The position numbers and the translations under genes are program-made. A DNA stretch of 64,000 nucleotides from Caenorhabditis elegans (Eukaryota > Nematoda > Chromadorea > Rhabditida > Rhabditidae): NCBI RefSeq assembly GCF_000002985.6, contig NC_003284.9:15996001-16060000 (forward strand), given 5' to 3'. Each line of letters starts with the position of its first letter. The stretch's first letter is position 1. Below are positions 21,518 through 33,900 of the stretch, one piece after another. The notes under the pieces were generated by a model, which worked only from the letters and a program-made list of their open reading frames with translations, was not told where the DNA came from and ran no database searches.

Positions 21518-24500
21518 ATGAAGTCATTGGCTGTTATGCAGTGGAATCGGCCGGAGACCCCGACGCTGCTGGGACTATGGTTGTTGTTGATTGTCGGTGC
21601 AAAAATTGGTAAGATTTTCAGGTAAAGCGGTTTAGAATTTATTTTCGGAATTGGAAAAATTTTTATTTGAAAAATTTCCAGCTGAAAGTTTGATTCTTGT
21701 AATGGAAATTGACATAGTAAAAAGAAAAAAGTAAATAAATTTTGCATGAAACCTTTTATCAAAACATTACAAGACAAATGTTTAGTTGAAATTTTTACCG
21801 TAAATTCATTCTTGTGTATTTTTGTTTACGTTTACTGGCACTATTTCTAGCTAAAAAATTTTTGAAAATTAATTTTTAAATGTCAGTATTTAAAATGAAA
21901 GCCATTTTTTCAGTGGCAATACACTTTTGTAAATTTAAAAGTTTGAAAATTTTCATTACCTATTTTTCAATTTATTAAATTACTTTATTAAATCAAACTA
22001 ATCGCCCGCAAGTTTCCGACAGTATTGAATAAAGATCAGAATTTTTAAATGAAAAAAATATATTTTGATTACAAATGTGTTTGAATGTGATATTCTTTTT
22101 AAGGTTTTTTCTAATAGTAAGCCCCTTTAAAGTTGGGGCAGCGCCAGGGGGGACTTTGTCATAGTATGTACACTAATATTGGTCCAAAACGACCAAATAT
22201 CATAATAAAATACTCCAAAAAATTTTAGACTTTTCATAATTTTCGGAAAAAGTTTTGGCACATTGCCAAAAAATTGAAAAATATGAGCAAAAAAATGGAA
22301 ATCCAGAATGATGTCGCATGTCCGGACCCCTACAATGTTTTAATACAAATATTTAATATATAATTAAAATATAAAAAATGTAGGAAACAATTTTTTTTGG
22401 TTGACTTCCAAAATTATAAGTGGCAAAAACTGAGTAATTGTCACTTTTTGACAGTAAATAAAAAATTTTCAAAAAGCTGTTGAGAAGTTTTATTATGATA
22501 TTTCGGCATTTTAGCACCATTGGAAAAATTTTTAACATTTTCCCTATTGGCGCTAGTCCAGCTTTAATCCTTTAACCAATTTTTCAAACTTTTATGATTT
22601 AAATTTTCAGGTTAAAAGTGTCAAACTTTTATGAACCACAAGAATTTTAAATTCTCACCAGTTGCACCTTTCAGGATTCCACCGAATGCCACGTGCCCGT
22701 CACTTCTTCCCAGAGTCTGCAGTTCTAATTGTTCTTGGTCTATTTGCCGGTTTTACAATTTACGAGTTATGGACAGTTGACCTTTTCCTACACCCAGGTA
22801 TCCTCCAGCTCTTCACAATTGATATAAAACCTTCCATTTTCAGATCTTTTCTTTCTTTACCTTCTGCCACCAATTGTACTAGAGGCAGGGTATTTCATGC
22901 CAAATAAGGCGTTTATCAGCAATATCACAACAATATCTCTTTTCGCCGTCGCCGGAACAGTCATGAATATCTTTTTGACAAGTCTCTCGTAATTCCTTTA
23001 TCAACTGATTGTAGATTAATGTTTTTGAAGGTTGTTTCATATTCGCCTTTCAAAATTTCTACGACTTCAATATCACTATTGTGGACACCTTACTTTTTTC
23101 GACGGTCATCTCTGCTGTAGATCCAGTGGCAGTTTTATCAGGTTTGAGGAAAATTGGGTTATTCAAAAAAATAGATTGTTTCAGTATTCGAAGAAATCCA
23201 TGTCAATAAGCTTTTGTATATTACGGTTTTTGGGGAATCCTTGCTCAATGATGCAGTTACAGTTGTAAGTTTGACTATACTATTGGGGTTTTAAAGGTGG
23301 AGTAGCGCCAGTGGGTAAATTGTTAAAACCCACTTCCTTGGTCCCAAAATGAACAATTCTCACAATGAAACTTTTCAAAAAATTTTTTTGAACTTGTTTT
23401 ATTTGCTGTCAAAAAGTGACAATTACTTAGTTTTTGCCACTCATAATTTTGGAAGTCGACCAAAAAATAAGTTTTTTTTAAACATTTTTTAATACTGTAA
23501 TTTTGTTTTAATCGTTTAAATTAAAACATTGTAGGGGTCGGAACATGTGACATTGTTTTGGATTTTCTCAAAAGCTCTTATCCGCAGTGCATAGCACTTG
23601 AAGAACGGATCGTCCTTTAATCCTTTAATTTTTAATAATAAATGAACATATATACCTTCGAATATTTGATTTAGGTTCTATATCACTCCTTCCATTCCAT
23701 GGTCCGTATCGGACAAGCTCATTTGATCTATCAAGACTACACCATGTCTATGATGAACTTCTTCCTAGTCTCCGGCGGTGGCATTCTTGTCGGCGTAGTT
23801 TTTGCGGTAGTAGCTGCTTTAGGTGTCAAGTAAGTTGTGTCATTGTGAAATTTGTAAATACTGATTAATGTTCTACAGATGGAGCTCGAATGTGTCAGTT
23901 CTTCAGCCAATTATTTGCATCACAGTTCCGTATATGGCATACTTGTGCTCAGAAATTGTGCATGTTTCGGGAATTTTGGGGTAGGAAATTGAACAGGACA
24001 GTTGAAAATAGATAAATAAAAATTGTTTTTTTTTAGAATTGTGGTATGCGGACTTTGCATGAAATCTTATGTAACTGGAAGTATGGAAGAACGAGCTGAT
24101 ATCACTGTAAAATATACCCTGAAAACGTTATCATCATGGTAAGATTTTTCCTATATACATATTGAGTTTGTTTTATAAATAATATTTAAATTTTGCAACT
24201 AAATGTTTTTTATGTCCGAATTATTTCTGAACCTAAAAATATGTAGCTAAGTAAATCCTCGGTTTGAAATATTTGTTTTCCGGTTAAATCATGTTTTCCA
24301 TTCAAGACATTTCGTGGCAGATGTTTAAAAAGCCATATAAAATGGTTTTGCAAAATTCAAGCTATTTTCTCAAAAAATAATCCAAGTCATAAAATACAAG
24401 TAATATGGACAAAATTAATAGAGGAAGGGATAAACCTTATAGATGAAAAATCTAATCACGTTTTACACAGAATTACCCATTTTCAGCTGTGAAGCTATTA

Positions 24501-25680
24501 TCTTCGTATTCTTGGGATTTTCCATATTTTCAAAGGATCATAAATGGGACTTTGGTTTTGCAATTGTCACTGTTATCACTTGCTTTGCTGCCAGATTCCT
24601 CGGTATGTTATTTAACTATCACCATATTGCTAAAAATCAGTTCATTCACAGTTGTGTTCACATTAACATGGGTGGCAAACAAGTGGAGAATGCAAAAAAT
24701 TTCACTGCGAGATCAGACAATCATGGCGTTTGGTGGACTTCGAGGTGCAATTTGTTTTGGATTAGTGTTAACTATCGGTAAGATCCTAAGCTTTTCCTTT
24801 TCCTACTTTACAAAATTTTGCAGACGGAGAAGTAGTCCCGGCCAAGCCGATCATGATATCCACCACATTGATAGTAATAGTATTCACTGTATTTATTCAA
24901 GGAACAATGATAAAGCCACTGGTATCGTTTTTAAATGTGAAAATTGACAATGCTTATGACAAGTCTTTATTCCAAAGTTGTATTGAACATGTAGGTTTTT
25001 TTAATGTTTAAACCATTTAATTGAAGTTCAACTACAGTCATTCGAAGACACAATGTGCGGTGTTGAAGCAATAATTGGAGCTCATGGGCAGTACTACGTA
25101 AGCTTTGAAATTTAAAATCTGAAATTTAGGCATATTCAGGTTGAGGTTTATTTTAAAAAAATTTCATTAATTCAAATTGATACGCAGGAATTCTAAAAAC
25201 TGCTTTTTCCATGTGATAGAATTTTGGGTTTCAAAAATATATGCTTCTTGCCTGTATCATGATTTTTGGCTGTATCGCAGCCCTGTAAATGAATTTTTTC
25301 AAGAATTTGAGTCAATTGCTGCTTCCCAGAAATTTTTCTAAATTGTTTCTTGTTTCTATTTGTTTCTAAATTTTCTTCAATTTTTCAGTAACATTCTGCA
25401 AGTTTTTTTGAGCATAAAAAAATTTAATTGCAACATAAAGTGCATTGCTATAAAATTATGAAAAGATTTTCCTTTTTTACAACTTTCTGAAAACCACTAA
25501 TTTCAGTGGAAAAACAAAGTCGACAAATGGAATGCTCAATTCTTGGAGCCAGCTCTCACCCGACAGGATATGAATCGAGGCAGGCGGCTCTTGAAAAAGT
25601 TGACTGACATGACAACCGACGAGCAACGGGAAGCTCTGTTACAGGAAGAATCCGCAATGCTCGAGGAGCATCAAGTATAG
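21518..25680 (+). CDS. nhx-1: Na+/H+ exchanger, SLC9/NHE family
   Basis: Exchanges sodium for protons across membranes. Thirteen exons give 514 aa in an unbroken frame: 21518-21608, 22675-22797, 22844-22981, 23031-23141, 23185-23264, 23675-23829, 23879-23980, 24037-24138, 24487-24602, 24652-24777, 24824-24990, 25038-25097, 25507-25680 (TAG). Family landmarks are [18 protein letters not shown] (amiloride-sensitive segment), [29 protein letters not shown] (170-181) and FGGLRGAI (366-373). Hydrophobic segments fill roughly residues 15-400. The cytosolic tail is only about 100 residues, much shorter than mammalian NHE1. A TTCAG acceptor ends 11 bases before the ATG, fitting trans-splicing. The exon 3/4 boundary uses a GTCTCT donor and a GAAG acceptor; it is the only joint I found that keeps frame and family spacing. 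AATAAA at 25727. The symbol is from recall of gene order with mboa-1 and B0395.3. Confidence 0.93.
22126..22567. mobile_element. Foldback element (AGCGCCAG-GGGG ends) in exchanger intron 1
   Basis: Complete but diverged: TTTAAAGTTGGGGCAGCGCC at the left and CCCTATTGGCGCTAGTCCAG at the right. Internally it carries the landmarks of the family in reverse orientation (GACCCCTACAATGTTTTAAT, TGTCACTTTTTGACAG). Confidence 0.8.
23290..23580 (+). repeat. 5' part of an AGTAGCGCCAGTGGG foldback in exchanger intron 5
   Basis: It runs from TTAAAGGTGGAGTAGCGCCA to TTCTCAAAAGCTCTTA and then breaks off exactly where the SINE-like 3' fragment begins at 23581. Confidence 0.8.
23581..23636 (+). mobile_element. 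3' fragment of the tRNA-derived SINE-like family
   Basis: TCCGCAGTGCATAGCACTTG, AGAACGGATCGTCC and the CTTTAATCCTTTAA tail match the 3' ends of 1254-1516 and 49479-49690. The tRNA-like head is absent, as expected of 5'-truncated retroposition or of a deletion joining two repeats. Confidence 0.8.
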
Positions 25681-25726
25681 GAGGAACGGGCTTGAAATAG
25701 TTATACTTTGTTATTTTTTCGTTACA

Positions 25727-25732
25727 AATAAA
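25727..25732 (+). terminator. Polyadenylation signal of the Na+/H+ exchanger
   Basis: AATAAA 47 bases after the stop codon, the usual distance in worm genes. Confidence 0.75.
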
Positions 25733-28700
25733 AAAAAACTTGTTTTGAAGAAAAAGTGCAGTAATTTTTAAAAAAATGTACATTTAGTGTGACTTGAACA
25801 TATTTTAAGTATTAAAACTATATCAACACTTAGAAATATGTTCTGTATTTCTGTAGTGATGCTAACTACTTTTATGATTTATTGAGATGCAAAAAGATAT
25901 TTTTAATAATCAGCTGCATTTACAAAAACACCTAGTGTTTTACGGGCGGAAAGATAAATAAATATAATACATATTCATTTTTTTTAAAAACCCAAAAATT
26001 CAGTGAACAAATATTTATGATGTTCATGCTCTGAAAAATTAGCTTTAGTCTTATTGCTTGCTGGGCATTCCGAGACATTTTTTTCAATAAACCAAACTTT
26101 TAATTTGTTTAAATAATTTGAATGATAACCATTACCAAAAAAGTTCTCATAGTTTTATTTTGTTTTCATCGGAATAATATTTTGAAACTTAAAATCGGTC
26201 TATTGTAAATAAGTTTTAACATTTTTCAAAATCCAACTGGAACTGGAAATTGAAAAATTTCGAAATAATTCACGTACATAACAATGGAAATTCACACAGT
26301 ATCACTTTTGTTTTTGCGGCCGACATCAACGAATTCCTTTTCAGCGTTGACTCACCGCTGGTCGTTGTTTTTTTCCAGAACAAAAACATATACATGTCTC
26401 AACAGAACAGCCGAGTTAGTTGAAACATTGTGGACATTATAGACAGTCTACAATATTACATACTACCTCAGATGCCACAGGCAGACGTATGATGAATAGT
26501 AGCTCAGGAATATAGAGGAATGAATAAAGTGTGCTGCAGTAGAATAATCAGGAGCCAGGGCCCGCCCCCCACCGGCCTACCCGCCTCCGCTCGCCCTTTT
26601 TTTACTGTCACGCCGATGGGGTGTCCTATCCGCCGAAACCAGACAGTGATGTCGCATTCTCTAGCTGAATTGCACTTTCTCGCATCGCCAAATATTAGAA
26701 CACCTCGAGAAGAGAGGAACGAACGCGCAGATCTTTTTTCTTCTTCTTCTTCTTTTTTCGCTGCTTGCGTTCGTTCGTTTCTCGGTGCTTTGAATGGTAG
26801 GACGTTCCGTTTGTACAGCTATGTATTGAAACTTGGCTTTATGGTCGAATGGAGGAACTACTGGGAACTGAAAACTAAAAACTAAGAATTAGAAACAAGG
26901 GAAGAAATAGAAATAGTGGAAAGTAAGAATAAAGGGATAGGGTGATGGCTGTAAGAGAGAAGAGGAAAGGAAAAAAACAAGTTAGTTTTTTGTTCAAAAT
27001 GACCTTTTCCGCCGATACGCCAAAGTGCATGCACTGTCACTGACCAGCGACTAGGAGAGAGGTTTTTTGATCTATGGAGAAGTCTGAGTCAGGCATGTTT
27101 TGTTGAAGCAAGTGCTGTATCTAAAAAGAAGGGTGCAGAGAAGATTTTTTGGAGAAAAACATGTTAATCTGTCGGAGCAGAAAATCTTGAAAAAAACTTG
27201 AATTTAGATTTAAACTAAGGTTTATATTTTTTTTAAATTAAATTATAGCTCAAGATCAAATTATAACTCGAGTTCAAGTAAAAATTTAAGACAAAATTGA
27301 AGCTGAATGATACTTTGAAATTTAAGGTGAAGCTTACACTAAATTCAAGCTGAACTTGAGATACAAACTAAGCTTTAATTTTAGCTTGAACTAAATTTAT
27401 AGTTTTGTTTAAATCTTGTCTTATTTGAGCCAAAACCCAAGCTCTTGCCTTTGTGTCAATGCTGCAATTTACGATAAAACTACCAAGTCTTAAATTTAAT
27501 TTTAGTACATATTTAGACTTAAATTGAAATGTAGGAAAAACTTTAAAATTTAGATGAAAATTTAGGCTACGATTTGAAACTAAAATTTTCGTTAAAATTT
27601 AAGTTGAAACTTAGACTGAAATGTAGGCTAGAAGTTTTGCAAATTTTTGCTATTTAGGCTACAACTTGAACTAGAATTGGAAAAACTACACCTTCTCTTG
27701 ATTTAATTATGAAAAGCCCTTTTTGTTCGGCGAGCACATTTACCGAGGAGCACACAAGCTCACAGATGCAGTAACTAGAAAAAACCTTAAAACATTCCTC
27801 TGAAAAATTACATCTGCAGAAAATATTTTAAAGCCCAGACAGACCACACCAAAAAGCCACTCACGTACATATTGCTATGAATTTCTAAATAGATCAAACT
27901 CCGGCAGACGCACTTTCTGTGTAGAAATTTGAAATAAGCTTATCACTGGAGGGATTTGGCAGGCAATACATTGGCTCGAAGGTTTCCAGCTTCGAATGAA
28001 AAACTAAAAATCTATCTTGAGCCCTTCCCTTTGACTCCGCCCTTTTCTTCACTCTTCGGCTTCTTCATGATCACCAGGGCACGCCCCTTGCTCGTCTCAA
28101 GATTCTAGAATGATTTCTCGACGAGGAATTCCAGACAATGAAATCATTGAAGAGAAATTTATTTGCACAGTTTTTCCGCAGTCTTGCCCTTCAAGTTTGC
28201 TTGAACTTTTGGGGAAAGGCGAAGGAAAAAGTGCACATCAGACCAGAAAAATAACGATTTCGGAAAAGGTTAGATAAACCGAATAGGAGGTAATCACTAT
28301 GGGTGGCCACTTTTATGACAAATTTTTTGGCGGGAAAGTTGAGCAATTTGAAAATCATATGTTTTTGAAATTTTTTGACGGAAAAATCTGGGGGTGATCT
28401 GACTTTGTTTAGTCTGAAATTATTTAGTGATTTTTTAATTGAAGCAATTAAAATATTTTCATGATTAAAAACATAAATAATTTTATTTCCTAAAAATAGA
28501 AACATATTCAAAATAGTTCCTGCAAACCAGGGATTATATATCAAAAACCAATAATTTCCTATAATCGACAAGACACGCACACCATAACATATCTTATCAG
28601 TTGTTCTTATTTCCATCATCCGCTCAGCTTTTCCTATCTCTCCGCGCCTTATGCTCCAGAGCTCGTTGCACTTTGGAACGCAATTTCTCCATCTCTTCAC

Positions 28701-29134
28701 CAAGGAGGTGCTCGGCGAGCACACTGAAAGTGCATATAAGATGCAGAGAGAGAGAGAGCGTGGCATCGTGTAAGACGCGCAGAGAAACGTTGCGGGCGCC
28801 GGGCGACGCGCGACCGCCGTCGAGACATGCACGTCAGCGCCGAGACCAGCGTGCTGGTCGGTAACATGAAAAGTACATTTTCTATGGCTGCGTCTATGCA
28901 GTGAGGGTTACTAGTAGTGCAGTAGGAACACTCATCCGTACACTCATTTTCTGCTGCTGGCTTCCGTCTTTTGGCTCAATAGTTCAGAACATTTGCAGAA
29001 AAAAAAACAGATTGAAATTGCAAAAGGGGAATATTGTGATTTTAAGGAACAGAACCAGAACCAAATTTCTACAATAAAAATTTCAGCAGTTATTGGTATC
29101 ATATTTTAATTGATGAACATTTGAAGAAGTATAA
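25733..29134. other. Intergenic; no gene firmly supported
   Basis: GC-richer islands with pyrimidine tracts lie at 26520-26800 and 28600-28865 and look promoter-like. Between 27180 and 27710 there is a degenerate short-period repeat of TTAAGCTGAA/TTGAACTAAA type. The longest open frame of the window (28832 down to 28191, minus, 213 codons) starts in the GC island and runs into AT-rich sequence without splice sites; I do not call it a gene. Confidence 0.4.
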
Positions 29135-29700
29135 AATAGCGCTAGTGGGGAATTTATTTAAAACTACTCATATATATATATATATGTATAGTGCCACCAA
29201 ATTTCATGGGAAAACTAAAACTTTTTATTTACTGCCAAAAAATGACAATCACTGAATTTTTGCCACTCATAATTTTGGAGGTCGACCAAAAAAAAAGTTT
29301 TTCCTACATTTTTTATACTGTAGTTTTGTTTGAATTATTTGTATTAAAACATTGTAGGGGTCGGAACATGCGACATTTCTTTGGATTTCCTCAAAAGCTC
29401 TTATTTTTCAAAATTTTGGAAATTTATCAAAACTTTGACCAGAAATTATGAAAAATCTCAAATTTCCTTTAACTACTGAACATTTAAAGAAATATAAAGT
29501 AGCGCCAGTGGGGAATTTATTCAAAACCATGTGCTCATATGTATAGTGCCAAGTAAAATTCATAGTAAAACTTTAAAAAACGTTTCAAAAATATTGTTTT
29601 TACTGTCAAAAAGTGACAGTTACTAAAAATTTCAGGGGTACATGCGAAATTTTTCTAGATTTCTTTAAAAGCTCTTTTTTTTTAATTTGGCATATGAATC
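29135..29700. repeat. Two diverged AGTAGCGCCAGTGGG foldback fragments in tandem
   Basis: Fragment 1, about 29135-29450, starts TAGCGCTAGTGGGGAA, is interrupted by an AT microsatellite at 29164-29182 and keeps CATTGTAGGGGTCGGAACAT. Fragment 2, about 29497-29700, starts AGTAGCGCCAGTGGGGAATT. Both lack the far terminus. Confidence 0.7.
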
Positions 29701-31911
29701 GGAAATTGTATAAATACTATTGAAAAAAAAGTATTTGAGCTTACTTCTAAACGAAACAGATATAATTCAAGCAATTAAAAAACAAAAAAAAATCACAATT
29801 AGAACATCATTTTGAATTGAGAAAAAATCCACCTGAAAATTTCCAGACATTTTTTAAAAACAAAAAAAAATAAATGTTTAAACTGTTATTGAGACTTTGT
29901 TATCCAAATCTACTGTTTAATATCACTATCACAACTATCACAAAATCGCATACATAGAACATTATAAAATCAGAATCAGACATGTATAAAACTTTAAAAC
30001 CAAGTTTTCAACAACGTCAGTCATAATTCAACTAGAGAAAACTATGAAAAGCTTTTGCGAAAATGCAGAACAAATGCTAAACTGCAGTATGCTATTGACC
30101 ACAATTGGAACGGTAGATATTTTCCTTCCACAAATATATGTTGTGTTTTGACAAGAAAATCATCTTGACACAGTCTTCAAGAATAAAGATGCGTGTGATG
30201 TGTGAACTTTGAATTTTCTATAGCCGTCTAGAAATTCAAACAGACAGATCAAGAGCACATTATAATGCAGACAGATCACATGAAGGCTTTTTTTCAAAAG
30301 ATTACCGTATACTCGTACATTTCTTGGTTTGACATTTCTCCTGAATGCACAAAAACATTATTCCGCTACCGGACTTGTGATTTTTTTTTGATAAAGCTTT
30401 TGTAGCTTAGATGTGATGTTTTGATATCTGCAACAAAAGTTTAGTGGTAAATTTTCAAATTCAAAAAATTTTGTTCTAAAAATTTTGTTCTATTTTATTT
30501 ACTGCTTCAAGTTAAACAGAAAATATAAAACATATGAATGGAAAATTACTCAAAAATAGCAGTCACGGAAGATCTTTTTTATTTTGAAAATCTGAAACAA
30601 ATAAAATAAAAAGATAAAATGCATTCAAAACGTAGGGTTAGATTGTATTTTTAGGCCCACCATTTCTAAGCCTACAATTGTAAGAAACACTTCGTAAATA
30701 AAAAAAAATGTTTTAGAAAATTTGAGGTACGGCTATTTGAGGTACGGCTATTAGATATATTACAAAGTGCTCTAATGCAGCTGATTTTTTTTTGTGATAA
30801 TTTATTAAAATAGATATATCTTTCGTATCCAACTTCCCTGTCTTATCAGAGAATTTTGTTTCACCTCTTCACGTTATAACTTCCAAAGAAAATCAGGACT
30901 CAAGGAGCTAATTTCAGCAGTCCCACAAGATCAAACTCCTACCGTTTGCACTTTTTCAAGGATTTAGCAAAACTGAATAAAAACTCGGATTAACTGGATT
31001 AGGCACAGACATCACACAAGTCTACATGGACATAACTAGTGCATTTATGCTGAAATCCTCCAATGCGGATTAACGGATGTCTCTAACACCCGTATTTTTT
31101 GGCTGATAAAGAGCATTCTTGCATAATGCTAGCAGATCTGATGTATATTTTTTATAATTGAAAAGAGAGGGTAGTGAAAGGAATAAACAAAAAATGCGAC
31201 TGAAATGGAAAACTCATTAAATGCTTCATTAATGAAAAATAAGAAAGTGCAAATTCGGTGGTGGCATTATGACGTTAAAACTTGCATCAAGTGTAGTCAG
31301 CAAAAAGGGATTGACTGAAAAGTGGCTTACTTGAAGTTAAAAATTTGGAGTATTTTTGTGGGAAATCTGGGAAAAATGAAAAATGACGTCACACAAATTC
31401 GGAACCTTCATAAGTTTTGTACATTCTTAGTGACCAGTAGTATTTTTTTCTCCGTGCTCAAAAAAAAATTGGTTTCAAAATCTGTGTCTTCTCGTGCTTT
31501 TGCAAGCTATTTTTTTCAGTTGTCTTCAGTTATACTATAAACTTCAATGCAGTGAATCATTTCCATTGCGTTGTGTTTTTCAACTTCAAACCGAAAAGTC
31601 AATTTGTTTGAGAATTCCAGGCTTTTCAAGTTGGAGCTTATGGTAAACGAGCAGCCGACAATGGTTGGGGTCCGCGGTGGGGGGTTTTTTTTTACTTCAC
31701 ATACAAACTAAATGGTCTAATAAATGAACCGGGTTTCAAATTTTTGAAAGCACTTGCTCGGAGTTCAATAGGGCTCTGAATAATATGTTGGTATCCGATA
31801 ATTAAATTTGGAAAATTGAAGTTTTTGTCTTTTATCCATTACCAAATATGATTGTATATTCGGTTCAAGTCGGTCCTCGAACTATTCTTTTTTTTTCTAA
31901 AAACTTAACAG
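29701..31911. other. Intergenic; nothing supported
   Basis: AT-rich, with no exon having both splice sites and coding bias, on either strand. Frames such as 31322-31540 are short and hydrophobic by composition only. Confidence 0.4.
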
Positions 31912-32172
31912 TTTAAAGGTGGTGTAGTCAATTTTTTTTTGCTTTATTAGACTCAAAATTGTCTGAAAACACCGAACCATTTTTTTGAAATCACCTTCAA
32001 ATTTTGAGTATACAGTGTAATTATCTTGCGTTTTCAACTATATATAGGTATTTTAAAGTCAATGGACGGCGACATATTTAAATTGTTTAACCTAAAATAT
32101 ATGAAATTCGGTGTTTTCATACAATTTTGAGTCTAATAAAGCAATTAAAAAATTCGACCACACCACCTTTAA
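31912..32172. mobile_element. GGTGGTGTAGTCGAA foldback element, short copy
   Basis: TTTAAAGGTGGTGTAGTCAA at the left, CGACCACACCACCTTTAA at the right. The middle is deleted relative to the 15495-16094 copy. Confidence 0.8.
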
Positions 32173-33716
32173 CAATTTAATATTTAATATTTTTCAGTAT
32201 TATATGTATTTGAATTACTGTTCAAAAAAATAAACATCATCATAAATAGTGTAAGAAACGTCGTCACACTGTATTTCGAAAACCAGAGGGCTGGATTAGC
32301 GTGTTTTGAATACAAGTGAAGGTTATTCGAAATAACTTTCTTTGCGACGTCTTATGATATTGTTTTTCCAACTTTCGCATGACATGATTTAATTTAAAAT
32401 TAAATTAATTTAAATTAGTCTAGTCATGCTGGCAGAAATTATTTCATTTTGTTACATTGTTTTCTGAAAATTGTGAATGTTTTTGGTTACTCTACCTGTG
32501 TTACGGTTCTCGAAAAATATTTGAAAATGCCTAACAACGTTATTAAGAAGTTTAAAATTTATTAAAATTGTGGTAATTATTTGAGCGTTTAACTTTTGAT
32601 TTGTTTCAAGCTTAATTTAATTTTTTAACCTTAGTTGGACTTTAGAATTAAAGACTTCTGTAATTGGAATATTCTGCTGACAAAGGCGCTGGTTTTCAGT
32701 CAGTTACTATTCAATGGAACATGCATATTATAACGTTTCTCAACGTTCATTTTTTTCTTATAGGATTACTTTTATGATACTTGTTTAGTAGCTAGATTGT
32801 TGTTTTAGAAATACATTTTGAACTTAAATTCATTAGTTTGAAGAAATTAATAGAAAAAAAAACTTTTTCTAATACGCCGAAACTGTACAGGGTTTCTAAC
32901 CCGTATTTCTTATTTCTTATCCATCAACCCCGTTTTATGTGTCTAATCTGTAAGTGGTTGTAGCCTAGACGGGTCAAAAGCCTTCAAGCCACTGCAACTT
33001 CCTCAACCTGTGTTGTTAAATTAGATCGAAACACACCTTTCACCTCAAGCAGAAGCAGCACCTGCATCAACACTTTAATCTAAATAGTCGATCTTCTTTC
33101 GTTCCGGAGAATAGTGAGTGGGGGGAGGCGATTTGGGATGCGCCCTCTTGCCTCCCGGAGAGAGGGAAATGCGAGTGATGGCCTAAATGTAACTGGACGC
33201 TTACACTCCTCCTTTCACTTCGGAAAGTTCGTTCCCCCCCCCCCCCCCCCCCCTCCCACCCTCAGTTGAGGATATGCTTGTTTCTGTATGCCCATCTCGC
33301 CCATTTCACCTCTATTTTCCCTCATCCAGCAACAGCAGCAGTATGTCTCCGGCTAGTCTTCTCTCAATGACCCATTTTCTTTTCTGGATTTTATAAATTC
33401 TACAACATGTTCATTGAATTTCGAGAGTTTATTTAAGAGTTAAATATGTTTTAAATGACGAATTCGGATGGGAAATTTCATCTGGAATCTAGAATTCAAG
33501 AATTTTTTTGAAAATAAAAGTTTAATCAAGTTATAAGTTGAAATATCTATTTTTTGATGCAAAATGGTTTCGGTTGCCCAGAAACTCAGAAATAATTTAG
33601 TTGAACCGTAAATGTGCTTCAGGATGTAAAAACCTGAAAGCCTTAAAATTGCAATAATAAAAAAACATTGAAAAATGGCATTCTCAAAACACTAGAAGCT
33701 TGTGTTCCTAGTGATC
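32173..33716. other. Intergenic; poly-C tract, nothing else supported
   Basis: It holds an uninterrupted run of 20 C at 33234-33253 amid pyrimidine-rich sequence. No gene-like exon found. Confidence 0.45.
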
Positions 33717-33900
33717 ACGTGGTGCCAGGCTGTCCCAGTACGGTTTGATCTACAAAAAATGCAGGATTTTTTTTGACCAAAAAATGACGTCAGCACGTTC
33801 TCAACCATGAGAAATCAGTTGAGAACTCTGCGTCTCAACTCCCGCATTTTTTGTAGATCTACGTAGATCAAACCGAAATGGGACACTCTGACACCACGTG
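33717..33900. repeat. GTAGATCAAA foldback element, copy 2
   Basis: CACGTGGTGCCAGGCTGTCC at the left and GGGACACTCTGACACCACGT at the right. The copy carries the same CCCGCATTTTTTGTAGATC core as 5081-5242. Confidence 0.85.

Noticed and set aside
26520-26885. 121-codon plus-strand frame
   Set aside because: A GC-rich, pyrimidine-tract island gives a chance frame; there is no domain, no signal and no splice sites. More likely promoter-like DNA.
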